IMG/VR virus record: IMGVR_UViG_3300047667_000420
Location: 1-28,551 of that record
DNA length: 28,551 bases
Source of the DNA: a virus
Direction: 5' to 3' (one strand)
In this document: positions 15,501 through 21,429 of the stretch, piece after piece
Numbering within the stretch: position 1 is the first letter of the stretch
Layout of the letters: each line of letters opens with the position of its first letter
Position numbers and translations under genes: made by a program
Notes under the pieces: generated by a model
Told to the model about the DNA's origin: nothing
Database searches by the model: none
The model's input: the letters and a program-made list of their open reading frames with translations, nothing else

Positions 15501-16987
15501 AATATAAAATATCAGTCGCATTAGAGCAAGATGCTTCCTCAAGTGGTGCTCAGATCATTGCGTTAACAACCAAAAATAAACAGCTAGCTGAGATGTCTAA
15601 TGTTGTAGCTACAAATCAAAAGAGAAGACTCTATGATGAAATTGCTGCAGCTACATTTAACGACCCTAGATTCAGGGAACTTAATCTTAAGTTAGGCTTA
15701 ACTGAGAAGGATCTACGAAAAGCAGCCAAGGCTCAAAACATGGTTACATTCTATGGGGCTGGAGATAAGACAGGCATACTGAACGTTGAGAATAAGCTTG
15801 CTAAGGTATTAGGGAGAGACACTAATGTCTTGGTCGTAAAAGCTGCGGAGCGTGATGCTGTTTTGAACGAGATATCAGCCAGGATGGCAAAGTATACAGA
15901 CCTTGACCCTGTCATGCATGATGAGCTTAAAGCCTTACGCAAGGATATCAAAGACATCTTTGATCGTGGGGAAGTTCCAGGTGATGATATAATGAGACAG
16001 TTATTCTTTCTTGACCCGAAGACAAAAGATTTCGTGGAGAAGATGACTAGGAATTACGGCAAAGTGATAACACCGAAAGACTTCCAAACAATAGCGAATA
16101 TTATGTCAGAGAATTTGGCTACACAAGTCCCTATCTTAAAGGATTTTACCAAGTTCTTCGGTCGTTTAGCTGAGGATTTTGTCACATACGCTGACCCTCA
16201 AAAGAGTTCAAAGTCTCTTGCTGCATTCCTTGAGATGCAGGCTAATGGTGTACGTAAGAAGCGCCCTCCTGAATTCCTTGAGCGTTTTAAGTTCTGGGAT
16301 CCAAATGGTTCGCTTTCTAAGCTTATCTACGGAGTGCCTGATAATAAGCTTCCGAAGAGTTGGACCAATATACCTTGGGTTAACTTTGATGGCAAAACTA
16401 TCGAGCAAAATTTCACGCAAGTATTTGAGCAGAGATTGAGCTACAAAGACAAAGAAGGGAAATGGATAACCAATATACTTCAAGTTCCGCAAAAGACAGA
16501 TCCCTCTTTTTGGGATGAAGTTCGTAATAAAACAGGGACTATTAATGACATCGTTGATGCTCAAAAGGCTAGGACAGCTTTTGCGGTGAACGGTAACCAT
16601 TCTAATGACGCTGTTATTGTGAAGCGTTTTCACCTTTGGGGACAGAAGAATGGTGTGCAAACATCTACAATTCATGATGCGTTTTTCACTAATGCAGCGG
16701 ATGTTGTGAAAGCTAAAGAAGGCATTCGTAAGACTTATTCAGAAATGGCTAAGACTAATACGATCAAAGCTACTCTGGATGAAATGCGTAGAAGAGGTCT
16801 GCCTAAAAATCTTTATGATAGCTATTTGAATGAGGCCATTGAAACTGGGTTGATACCTGTTGTGGGAAGGTCTAGGGTAGGGGGTAGGCTATTAACTGAT
16901 TCTGACATACTCACACCTGAAGAGATCCTTGACAAGGTTCCAACTGATTACAAGAGCAATCGCAGTTGGTATGGAATCGGTCAATAG
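12506..16987 (+). CDS. MuF head protein fused to single-subunit RNA polymerase
   Basis: A 1493-residue protein. Residues ~100-260 are a Phage_Mu_F domain: RTLVTTAITSVKAQTDHAVY, then VLDSRTTSVCVHRDGK (C222) and PPAHYGCRS (H242, C245). MuF proteins sit inside the head near the portal. The C-terminal ~650 residues carry polymerase motifs in order: DHRARIY (859-865, compare T7 DxRGRVY), motif A DASSSGAQ (D1009), motif B RKAAKAQNMVTFYG (R1071, K1075, Y1083), HSND (1365-1368) and motif C IHDAFFTNAADV (H1390-D1391). D1009 and D1391 would bind the catalytic metals. The ~1100 residues after MuF equal the size of the N4 mini virion RNA polymerase. Residues ~260-830 show no recognisable motif and may be the polymerase N-terminal domain. 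Likely a packaged, ejected RNA polymerase. AGAGG ribosome site; no frameshift seen. Confidence 0.9.
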   Translation: MVNVTTDIYDKSVNRSAMVRLYEKRVVSKVDLLLSEHKARVVKLIEGGRLDRKGAALLNKSIEREIKNSFKQIYGTASRSLLDLVADQTSYMYQSIESATSKIWRAKKPPLRVSEDIVLKKPLYKNKTLLKGWEGVSTGERKRISAVIRRGISKGWTEAELAKEVRRGSVFKITRNQSRTLVTTAITSVKAQTDHAVYEANENLMRGWQYVSVLDSRTTSVCVHRDGKVYPISETEMLPPAHYGCRSVTIPVVKSYDDLAKMEGVAQIRKRNLKDLTAKEISYYDGQTPLKETYDGWLRRQPVNVQLRHLGDSSRLALFRSGQLTIDKFTNSSGKSVGIKELRRITDSGYDVPGQTRRFAMAKQHLDSLKLTANYPDELVHDKALRKSLREYYLLQAGELDGQLSLTNYRGTLMSSKRSTKTRVLSSPPTEENLKFNPITGRYEDARLYQPHPGVLENSYKLIDESILPDGDKLFIKGIVGDLRDKMGVNERAAVAENLRIVLTRARKDGKPWANLKAVLNAQMKFDVMNVSDYMETQLRKNSKLLHRLKQDNYIDPVLGEVQLQDLHDNFIKNIFAKNKWEDTVAPKIAKQLRGILDLKIPLKVRNRLDNEQLQEFYLRFANRLALADSPDRDQLAVTLGRDLYNMANYRGSRDQWYKLGLKLLDEADSKGIFKLETFGVQKRRMKSRLGSHYFGPYYDTFAVNLRIVDPRIQEYARLTRQVDVGLRVAVTNPKNRLIIRPGYKTYFVDRGLLGYKDTRIPITSTNSFSGFPTELVDKNLSTALNWAADSKYKIDEDFHDFIKKLINFEDDRGRAKYFHDLNEYRSYIIERGDAYERFKAMDWLRDGNKAFSNHSFVDHRARIYERGLIGPQSGETFRPFLNSAESKLFSKDGFHDFEDQIGAFLGGLSDKLEGKHNSLTVLGRKAIAHEWRDEMVKIGQHMLRGKPSDVRAVLQSKFMAQIEGEEQGKALRYAIELAKISDHLDGNFSSVNLEKLNKYKISVALEQDASSSGAQIIALTTKNKQLAEMSNVVATNQKRRLYDEIAAATFNDPRFRELNLKLGLTEKDLRKAAKAQNMVTFYGAGDKTGILNVENKLAKVLGRDTNVLVVKAAERDAVLNEISARMAKYTDLDPVMHDELKALRKDIKDIFDRGEVPGDDIMRQLFFLDPKTKDFVEKMTRNYGKVITPKDFQTIANIMSENLATQVPILKDFTKFFGRLAEDFVTYADPQKSSKSLAAFLEMQANGVRKKRPPEFLERFKFWDPNGSLSKLIYGVPDNKLPKSWTNIPWVNFDGKTIEQNFTQVFEQRLSYKDKEGKWITNILQVPQKTDPSFWDEVRNKTGTINDIVDAQKARTAFAVNGNHSNDAVIVKRFHLWGQKNGVQTSTIHDAFFTNAADVVKAKEGIRKTYSEMAKTNTIKATLDEMRRRGLPKNLYDSYLNEAIETGLIPVVGRSRVGGRLLTDSDILTPEEILDKVPTDYKSNRSWYGIGQ

Positions 16988-17010
16988 ATTCTGATAGGTT
17001 GCAGCATTAG

Positions 17011-17044
17011 CCAACCCGTTAAATTAACCCAGGCCGGTCCCCCC
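17011..17044 (+). promoter_or_regulatory. Conserved 34-base element, copy 2
   Basis: It begins CCAACCCGTTAAATTAACCC, identical to 135-154, then AGGCCGGTCCCCCC, differing from copy 1 by two adjacent bases; the C-run is longer here (nine C, 17039-17047). Both copies are followed by a TATA-rich segment. The location ahead of the most strongly expressed genes of a phage supports a promoter or activator site. Which polymerase reads it is not known. Confidence 0.72.
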
Positions 17045-17048
17045 CCCG

Positions 17049-17091
17049 TATATCATATGAGTGATATAGGTGGCCCTAGGTGACCTAGGTC
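17049..17091. promoter_or_regulatory. Nested palindromes (operator-like)
   Basis: TATATCA (17049-17055) and TGATATA (17062-17068) form a 7-base inverted repeat around TATGAG. Next is CCTAGGT-G-ACCTAGG (17075-17089), a 15-base palindrome with an odd centre that contains two CCTAGG sites and overlaps the perfect palindrome GACCTAGGTC (17082-17091). Two adjacent dyads directly after the conserved element resemble regulator binding sites. Confidence 0.45.
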
Positions 17092-17109
17092 GTAGATAGT
17101 TCTTAATTA

Positions 17110-17122
17110 TATAATATATAAT
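17110..17122 (+). promoter_or_regulatory. Twin TATAAT hexamers
   Basis: TATAAT occurs at 17110-17115 and 17117-17122 inside a fully AT stretch, 66 bases after the conserved element. No good -35 hexamer is at the right distance. It may be a host -10 box used with an activator, or just an easily melted segment. Confidence 0.3.
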
Positions 17123-17172
17123 ATTATAAACAAACATACTACATACGTTGTATTTGTGTAGTCAACAATTTC

Positions 17173-17211
17173 GTGGAGCCGTGCTCTACTTAAAAAACAA
17201 GGCCGTGCCTT
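17173..17211 (+). promoter_or_regulatory. Two tandem 3-base-loop hairpins before scaffold gene
   Basis: Hairpin 1 is GTGGAGC-CGT-GCTCTAC (17173-17189; seven pairs, one G-T). Hairpin 2 is AAGGC-CGT-GCCTT (17199-17211; five perfect pairs). Both share the apex GC-CGT-GC while outer stem bases differ but stay paired, as expected for a selected structure. The second ends at the AAGGA ribosome site of the scaffold gene. They could be a translational operator, mRNA stabiliser, or hairpin promoter of the N4 type (5-7-pair stem, 3-base loop). Confidence 0.55.
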
Positions 17212-17222
17212 AAGGAAATAAA

Positions 17223-17963
17223 ATGACAGCAGAAGAAATAGCAGCAAAGAAAGCAGCCGACGAAGCTGCAGCAAAGAAAGCCGCCGATGAAGCAGCCGTA
17301 AAAGCAGCAGAAGAAGCAGCCAAAGCTGAAAAAGAAAGACTCGCTAAAGCTAGCGGAGACGATAATTCTAAAGACTCTGATGCGCTTGCCAAAATGGTGG
17401 CCGACAAAGTTGCGGAAGAACTTGCAGGTATTAAAGGGAAGCTAGATAACGCTTATACAGAACGTGATGAACTCAAAGGTAAGCTAGATACCATTGAGAA
17501 TGAGAAACGTGAAGCTGAACTAAAGCGTTTGAAGGATGAAGGTGAACACAAAGCTGCTTATGATCTTGAGATTAAGCAACAACGTGAAGAAAACGAAAAA
17601 CTTCTTAAAAGAAATACTGAGCTAAGCCGTAACGGAGTGATCAGAGAAGCAATGCGTGGTTTGGACTTCAGAAACACAAAAGCTGCCGACATAGCCTTTA
17701 AAGAGGTGGTTGGTGAGTTAGTGCAATCTGAGACAGGTGATTGGGTTCACAAGACCGGTGTTACTGTTGCGGAATACGTTGAAGCCTTCGCTAAAGACGA
17801 GGAACAATCTTTTCTATTTAAACCAAAGTCATCTAACGGTGCAGGTACCGGCAAAGGTACAGGAACCACTCAAACCAAAAGCGAAGGTTCTATATTCGAG
17901 CTGACACAAGATGAAGTACTCGCGCGTGCAGCTAAAGGTGAATATGGAAAACCTGGCTATTAA
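17223..17963 (+). CDS. Capsid scaffolding protein
   Basis: A 246-residue, highly charged helical protein. The N-terminus is Ala/Lys/Glu-rich (MTAEEIAAKKAADEAAAKKA), the middle is a long coiled coil (LKGKLDTIENEKREAELKRL), and the C-terminus has a Gly/Thr linker followed by FELTQDEVLARAAKGEYGKP, as a capsid-binding helix would. Scaffolds guide procapsid assembly and are then removed. The place directly before the major capsid gene, the length and the composition all fit the gp20-like scaffold type. I see no protease domain. AAGGA ribosome site just after a hairpin. Confidence 0.85.
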   Translation: MTAEEIAAKKAADEAAAKKAADEAAVKAAEEAAKAEKERLAKASGDDNSKDSDALAKMVADKVAEELAGIKGKLDNAYTERDELKGKLDTIENEKREAELKRLKDEGEHKAAYDLEIKQQREENEKLLKRNTELSRNGVIREAMRGLDFRNTKAADIAFKEVVGELVQSETGDWVHKTGVTVAEYVEAFAKDEEQSFLFKPKSSNGAGTGKGTGTTQTKSEGSIFELTQDEVLARAAKGEYGKPGY

Positions 17964-17978
17964 CTTACAGGATAAGAA

Positions 17979-19184
17979 ATGACAGCTTTACAAACTTTCG
18001 GCGGTAACTCGTTTGCATTACAAGCAGCTCTTGGTGCTTATGCAGACGAAGCTTACACAAATGCTCGTAAATTATCGAGCACAGGGATTGTCGGCCCTAA
18101 CCCAGACATCAACACTGACACTGAAACCTTTATTGGTCAAGTACGTTGGTTCAAGCCTTTAAACCCGACCATCAACATTGCGTCTTTGACTGACTCTGCC
18201 AAAGGTACAGGAACTAATTACAGTTCTGACTTCAGCACTTATGTTAAATCTGTGCGTACTCACGGTGCTACTCAAATCAATTTAGCTTCAGTTGTTACAC
18301 GTCAAGATGGCTTAGCTAAAATTGGTCGTGACTTCGCTGAAACTCGTGGTGGTGATGAGCATAATGCAGTATTGGCAACGCTTAAGGGCGTAGCTACAGC
18401 TGAAGCTCTTCATGGCGCTGGCTCTGCTGGCGGCGGTGCTGGATTAGGTGGTCAGACTTTTGACAACGATCCAACTGATAAGAAGTTCGGCTTCTATGTT
18501 GACTTAGGCGCTAATAAGCTTATTGCTGACGCTAGTGTGACAGAGCAAGGTGCTCAACGTGCACAAGGCTTCTTAAATGCATTAGGCATGGCTTGGAAAG
18601 ATTATGAGCCAGAATATGCATACTTAGTGACAAGTCCTGAGATTCTTGCATCTTTACGTTCAGCCAACTTGGTCGATCAAGTTCAAATCACTGATGGTAA
18701 CATCATGTTTGAGACTATCTTCAATGGCAAGTTCCGCTTGATCCAAACACGTGCTTCTCAAGGTTTCTCTGTAGCTCAGCTTGCTAAGTTGAACTTAGGT
18801 GCAGGTGCTGATATTATCGGTACTAAGACGTCATTTATCGTGCTACCTGGTGCGATTGCTATGGAACCTTTAAGCATTCCTACACCTACTGAGATCTTCC
18901 GCGATGGCGGTGCTTACAATGGTGGTGGAGCTACTGATATTTGGTATCGTTGGGGCTATGTTGCTCACCCTGCTGGTTACAACTGGAATGGTCGTACTAC
19001 GGTCTTTCCTTCTGATGCTGAATTCCAGCAAGTTGTGACTCCTTCGCTTAACGGTGGAGACCCTATCGACTTAATCGATAGTGCTTTGGTAGCAGGCGCA
19101 ACTATCGACGGCGCGGTAGGAGTATGGCAGCGTAAAGCTACATCAGCCTTAACGTTGGGTATCTTACCCGTATTTCACAGCTAG
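17979..19184 (+). CDS. Major capsid protein
   Basis: A 401-residue protein, probably of HK97 fold. It forms the icosahedral shell. The N-terminal part (QALGAYADEAY-like ALQAALGAYADEAYTNARKL) and the region FIGQVRWFKPLNPTINIASL, then KSVRTHGATQINLASVV match a capsid family found in siphoviruses, in which an E-loop-like segment precedes a long spine helix (GGDEHNAVLATLKGVATAEA). The C-terminal part includes IWYRWGYVAHPAGYNW and IDGAVGVWQRK. It follows the scaffold by 15 bases with AGGATAAG as ribosome site; the codon use is the least AT-rich in the window, as expected for high expression. Confidence 0.9.
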   Translation: MTALQTFGGNSFALQAALGAYADEAYTNARKLSSTGIVGPNPDINTDTETFIGQVRWFKPLNPTINIASLTDSAKGTGTNYSSDFSTYVKSVRTHGATQINLASVVTRQDGLAKIGRDFAETRGGDEHNAVLATLKGVATAEALHGAGSAGGGAGLGGQTFDNDPTDKKFGFYVDLGANKLIADASVTEQGAQRAQGFLNALGMAWKDYEPEYAYLVTSPEILASLRSANLVDQVQITDGNIMFETIFNGKFRLIQTRASQGFSVAQLAKLNLGAGADIIGTKTSFIVLPGAIAMEPLSIPTPTEIFRDGGAYNGGGATDIWYRWGYVAHPAGYNWNGRTTVFPSDAEFQQVVTPSLNGGDPIDLIDSALVAGATIDGAVGVWQRKATSALTLGILPVFHS

Positions 19185-19197
19185 ATGGAGGTGACTT

Positions 19198-19674
19198 ATG
19201 GCACTAGCTAAAGGCATTAATTCGTACGTAACTGAAGCTGAGGCAGACGCTTACTTTCTGAACAGGTTGGATGTGGACGCATGGACTGCAGCCGATTCTA
19301 CTATGAAGGAACAAGCTTTGATCTCCGCTACTCTTATGTTAGAAGACATTGCATGGGTTGGCATGGCTATAAGTGAAACTCAAGATCTAGCATTCCCTAG
19401 GTCTGGCTCTTATTTCGACCCCCGCGTGGGTGCTCTCGTCTATTTATCGGGCGAAGTACCTGCACGGGTAATAAGAGCTACTAAAGAGTTAGCGTATCAT
19501 TTATTGAATAACGAAGGCTTGCAGGATGAAACAGGTGGAGCGCTGGACATTAAAGTCGGCTCTATCGAATTGTCAAAGGTGAGTACTCCAAGTAAGCTCT
19601 CCAGCGTTGTAAGAGATATCATCAAACCTCTTAGGGTTAACGGTGGATCTAACGCATGGTTTAGGGCAAACTAA
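19198..19674 (+). CDS. Head-tail connector (DnaT-like/gp6-like)
   Basis: A 158-residue helical protein with the pattern of head-tail adaptors often annotated as DnaT-like ssDNA-binding proteins: YVTEAEADAYFLNRL, then KEQALISATLMLEDIAWVG, QDLAFPRSG and EVPARVIRATKELAYHLL. Adaptors form a ring below the portal. It comes right after the capsid gene with a strong GGAGGTGA ribosome site. Role is inferred from family and position; DNA replication is unlikely here. Confidence 0.82.
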   Translation: MALAKGINSYVTEAEADAYFLNRLDVDAWTAADSTMKEQALISATLMLEDIAWVGMAISETQDLAFPRSGSYFDPRVGALVYLSGEVPARVIRATKELAYHLLNNEGLQDETGGALDIKVGSIELSKVSTPSKLSSVVRDIIKPLRVNGGSNAWFRAN

Positions 19675-20045
19675 TGGGGTATCGCGCACTTGTACAAAGA
19701 CAGGTAGATTTGGCGTTCAAAGCAATTGGTGATCTTAAAGTGAGCGTTGTGCTCATTAATAGGACTGCTTCTAGCTTTGATTTTGCGGCAGATCAAGCTG
19801 TCACTCTCCCTGATGAAGTTAAAACGATTGAGGGTGTTCTTACAGAAGAAGGAGCAGGATCAAAAGATAGAAAGGGAAGCAACCTTTCTGGAGCTGTTAA
19901 GGCTGAATTGATTCTGAAGTCTACTGATGTGAGGAACCCCGATCTTTATGACACAGCAGTTATCGATGGAGTTGCATGGAAATTTGTGCTCCCTTATGAA
20001 AACAATGGTTACACTATTACTGTAAACTTAGTGAGAGGCTCATGA
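19674..20045 (+). CDS. Head closure/connector protein
   Basis: A 123-residue protein, beta-rich, with FDFAADQAVTLPDEVKTIEG and YDTAVIDGVAWKFVLPYENN, fitting small stopper/head-closure proteins that sit between adaptor and tail. The order adaptor, stopper, tail terminator, tail tube is the standard one and is the main support. The start overlaps the upstream stop (TAATG), so translation is coupled. Family name uncertain. Confidence 0.65.
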   Translation: MGYRALVQRQVDLAFKAIGDLKVSVVLINRTASSFDFAADQAVTLPDEVKTIEGVLTEEGAGSKDRKGSNLSGAVKAELILKSTDVRNPDLYDTAVIDGVAWKFVLPYENNGYTITVNLVRGS

Positions 20046-20452
20046 TGGGTAAGTATTCAGATTTATATGCACACGTCTATTCTGTATTCGGCACGCAAGA
20101 GTGGGTCAATGAGGCGATTGTCACATTTCCTGAGAGTTTCAATGGAAATAAGACGGCTAATGAATACATTACTGTCACAATGATACCCTCCTCTCATGAG
20201 CTAGCTAACCAAACCAGATCAGTATCGGGACAGATACTTATAGATATATTTACGCCTGCTGGTGAAGGCCCTCGTCGGTCTTACGAAATTGCAGACTTAT
20301 TAGATAAACACTTTTCAGGGAAGACCAAATCAAACGGTTCAGGTTCTACTCAATTTATGGCAAGTGTCTTATCAGGACAAGGTGAAGATCCAGATAATCC
20401 AAGTTTGTATCGAATCCTCTATTCTATTCCTTTTACTTATTACGGAGTTTAA
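20042..20452 (+). CDS. Tail terminator protein
   Basis: A 136-residue protein resembling the DUF4128/lambda gpU-like tail terminators: ANEYITVTMIPSSHELANQT (the strand with NxYxxVxxxP), QILIDIFTPAGEGPRRSYEI and LYRILYSIPFTYYGV. Terminators cap the growing tail tube and join it to the head. It overlaps the upstream gene (ATGA) and lies five bases before the tail tube gene, its normal neighbour. ATG 20042 or the adjacent ATG 20045 could be used. Confidence 0.75.
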   Translation: MMGKYSDLYAHVYSVFGTQEWVNEAIVTFPESFNGNKTANEYITVTMIPSSHELANQTRSVSGQILIDIFTPAGEGPRRSYEIADLLDKHFSGKTKSNGSGSTQFMASVLSGQGEDPDNPSLYRILYSIPFTYYGV

Positions 20453-20457
20453 CAACA

Positions 20458-21024
20458 ATGGCACACATTACTTCAATCGGCGCAGGTATCTATTCTGACT
20501 TATCAGTAGCTACTGCAGTCTTAACATCGACCGAATTAGCGACAACAGCTAGCACCGCCAAGGCAGATTTTGATGCTTTGATGGATTCAGCTAACCTTTT
20601 AACCCGCATCAAAGATGTACGTGAGTTCCCTTCAATGGGTACACCTGCTAACATCGTGAATGTTCCTGTTTATGGCCAATCAACTAGCCAACAAGTGCAG
20701 GGCCAGGCTGATGCACCTAACTTAGAAATCACTATCAACTATGTTGCTTCTGAATGGGCTGATGGCTCTGTTCTTGGCGATTATGTTGGTGATGGATTAC
20801 CTAAGTTGTTCCGTTTCACTTTGCTTAACGCGGAGCCTGTTTCTGTTCTCCCTGCTGATGATTACGGTTCATCTGCATTAGGTCTAGGCACAGTTGAGAA
20901 CACCTATTTCTATTTCATTGGTAAGATGGAAGCGTTATTGGTGAATCCTCAGTTAACGGATGCCAATACAGCGACACTTACGCTGTCAGCTCAGTCTGAA
21001 TTCTTCGGTTCTTTCACTGTCTAA
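20458..21024 (+). CDS. Major tail tube protein
   Basis: A 188-residue beta-rich protein, the subunit stacked into the tail tube. IKDVREFPSMGTPANIVNVP then VYGQSTSQQVQGQADAPNLE and ITINYVASEWADG follow the pattern of siphoviral major tail proteins (the P-x-x-G-x-x-A/VNVP-Y-G-x-x-x-S-x-x-x-x-GQ motif). The C-terminus, ATLTLSAQSEFFGSFTV, is a typical final strand pair. It precedes the chaperone genes and tape measure. Codon use is moderately rich in GC. A structured 166-base gap and probable terminator follow, consistent with its higher dosage. Confidence 0.88.
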   Translation: MAHITSIGAGIYSDLSVATAVLTSTELATTASTAKADFDALMDSANLLTRIKDVREFPSMGTPANIVNVPVYGQSTSQQVQGQADAPNLEITINYVASEWADGSVLGDYVGDGLPKLFRFTLLNAEPVSVLPADDYGSSALGLGTVENTYFYFIGKMEALLVNPQLTDANTATLTLSAQSEFFGSFTV

Positions 21025-21027
21025 TTG

Positions 21028-21045
21028 AGCAATCGATTGCAACAG
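21028..21045 (+). repeat. 18-base exact repeat, copy 1 (palindromic core)
   Basis: AGCAATCGATTGCAACAG begins three bases after the tail tube stop codon and recurs exactly at 27030-27047 inside the tape measure gene. The core GCAATCGATTGC is a perfect 12-base palindrome. Read in the tail-tube frame beyond the stop it encodes the same SNRLQQ as in the tape measure. The meaning is unclear. Confidence 0.6.
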
Positions 21046-21095
21046 GAAACACAGGTGGTGCGTTCAGTTGAAAGCCTGTAAGCAGCGTTGCAATC
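21035..21095 (+). other. Structured element in gap after tail tube gene
   Basis: GATTGCAAC (21035-21043) pairs with GTTGCAATC (21087-21095) as a perfect 9-base stem; ACAGG (21051-21055) can pair with CCTGT (21075-21079) inside it. This nested pairing in non-coding sequence suggests a folded RNA at the 3' end of the tail tube message. Function unknown; it could protect the transcript. Confidence 0.4.
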
Positions 21096-21100
21096 ATTTA

Positions 21101-21167
21101 TGAAGGGTATAACCCCGCGCAGAGGTTATATTAAACGACAAATCTTCTTGTGCCCTTTATTTTTTTT
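21101..21167 (+). terminator. Probable terminator after tail tube gene
   Basis: TGAAGGG (21101-21107) can pair with CCCTTTA (21153-21159, one G-T pair), directly followed by eight T (21160-21167). The long loop holds its own hairpin, TATAACC (21108-21114) with GGTTATA (21124-21130). The layout fits a partial transcription terminator that lowers expression of chaperones and tape measure relative to the tail tube; the long loop makes this less certain than the others. Confidence 0.5.
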
Positions 21168-21190
21168 AAATATAAATAAAGAATAATAAA

Positions 21191-21427
21191 ATGTCTGAAG
21201 AAAATACGAAACCATTCAGTCAAGCTTATGTCTTAAGAACAACCGCGAAGTACATGCGGAAACAGATAGATGTGAGCATACGTAAGACTTTCGAGCGTAT
21301 GGCTGAGTTTGATGGTAATCAAGAAAAGGCAGCAGAGGTATTCTCCACACTAGCGAATTTGCATTCTATGCGTAAGCAAGTGGACGACTTCCAGCTGGCA
21401 AATAAAGAAAGTTTCATGGGCAAGTAG
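21191..21427 (+). CDS. Small helical protein before tail chaperones
   Basis: A 78-residue, charged helical protein (LRTTAKYMRKQIDVSIRKTF, then FDGNQEKAAEVFSTLANLHS) with no recognised family. It lies between the tail tube and tail chaperone genes, two bases before the latter, suggesting a tail-assembly function. The upstream sequence is extremely AT-rich with no clear ribosome site (only AAAGAATAA), so translation may be low. Confidence 0.6.
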   Translation: MSEENTKPFSQAYVLRTTAKYMRKQIDVSIRKTFERMAEFDGNQEKAAEVFSTLANLHSMRKQVDDFQLANKESFMGK

Positions 21428-21429
21428 CA

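Larger units (their letters stand above)
16988..17222. other. Intergenic control stretch before the capsid genes
   Basis: This 235-base gap is one of the two large gene-free stretches inside the late region. It holds, in order, the second 34-base element, a TATATCA/TGATATA dyad, a CCTAGGT-G-ACCTAGG palindrome, two TATAAT hexamers and two CGT-loop hairpins next to the scaffold ribosome site. No terminator is visible after the MuF-polymerase gene, so upstream transcripts can read through; the stretch probably boosts expression of scaffold and capsid. Confidence 0.65.

Noticed and set aside
16208-16675. 155-residue minus-strand open frame inside the polymerase gene
   Set aside because: It is the antisense of the motif-C region, lacks a ribosome site and resembles no protein; all supported genes are on the + strand.
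12506-16987. Polymorphic-toxin C-terminus on the MuF protein
   Set aside because: MuF-toxin fusions are known and were considered first, but the ordered polymerase motifs with correct spacing explain the C-terminal part better, and no immunity gene follows.
19198-19674. DNA replication (DnaT-like) protein
   Set aside because: The resemblance is to phage connectors often given that name; position right after the capsid gene fits a head-tail adaptor.
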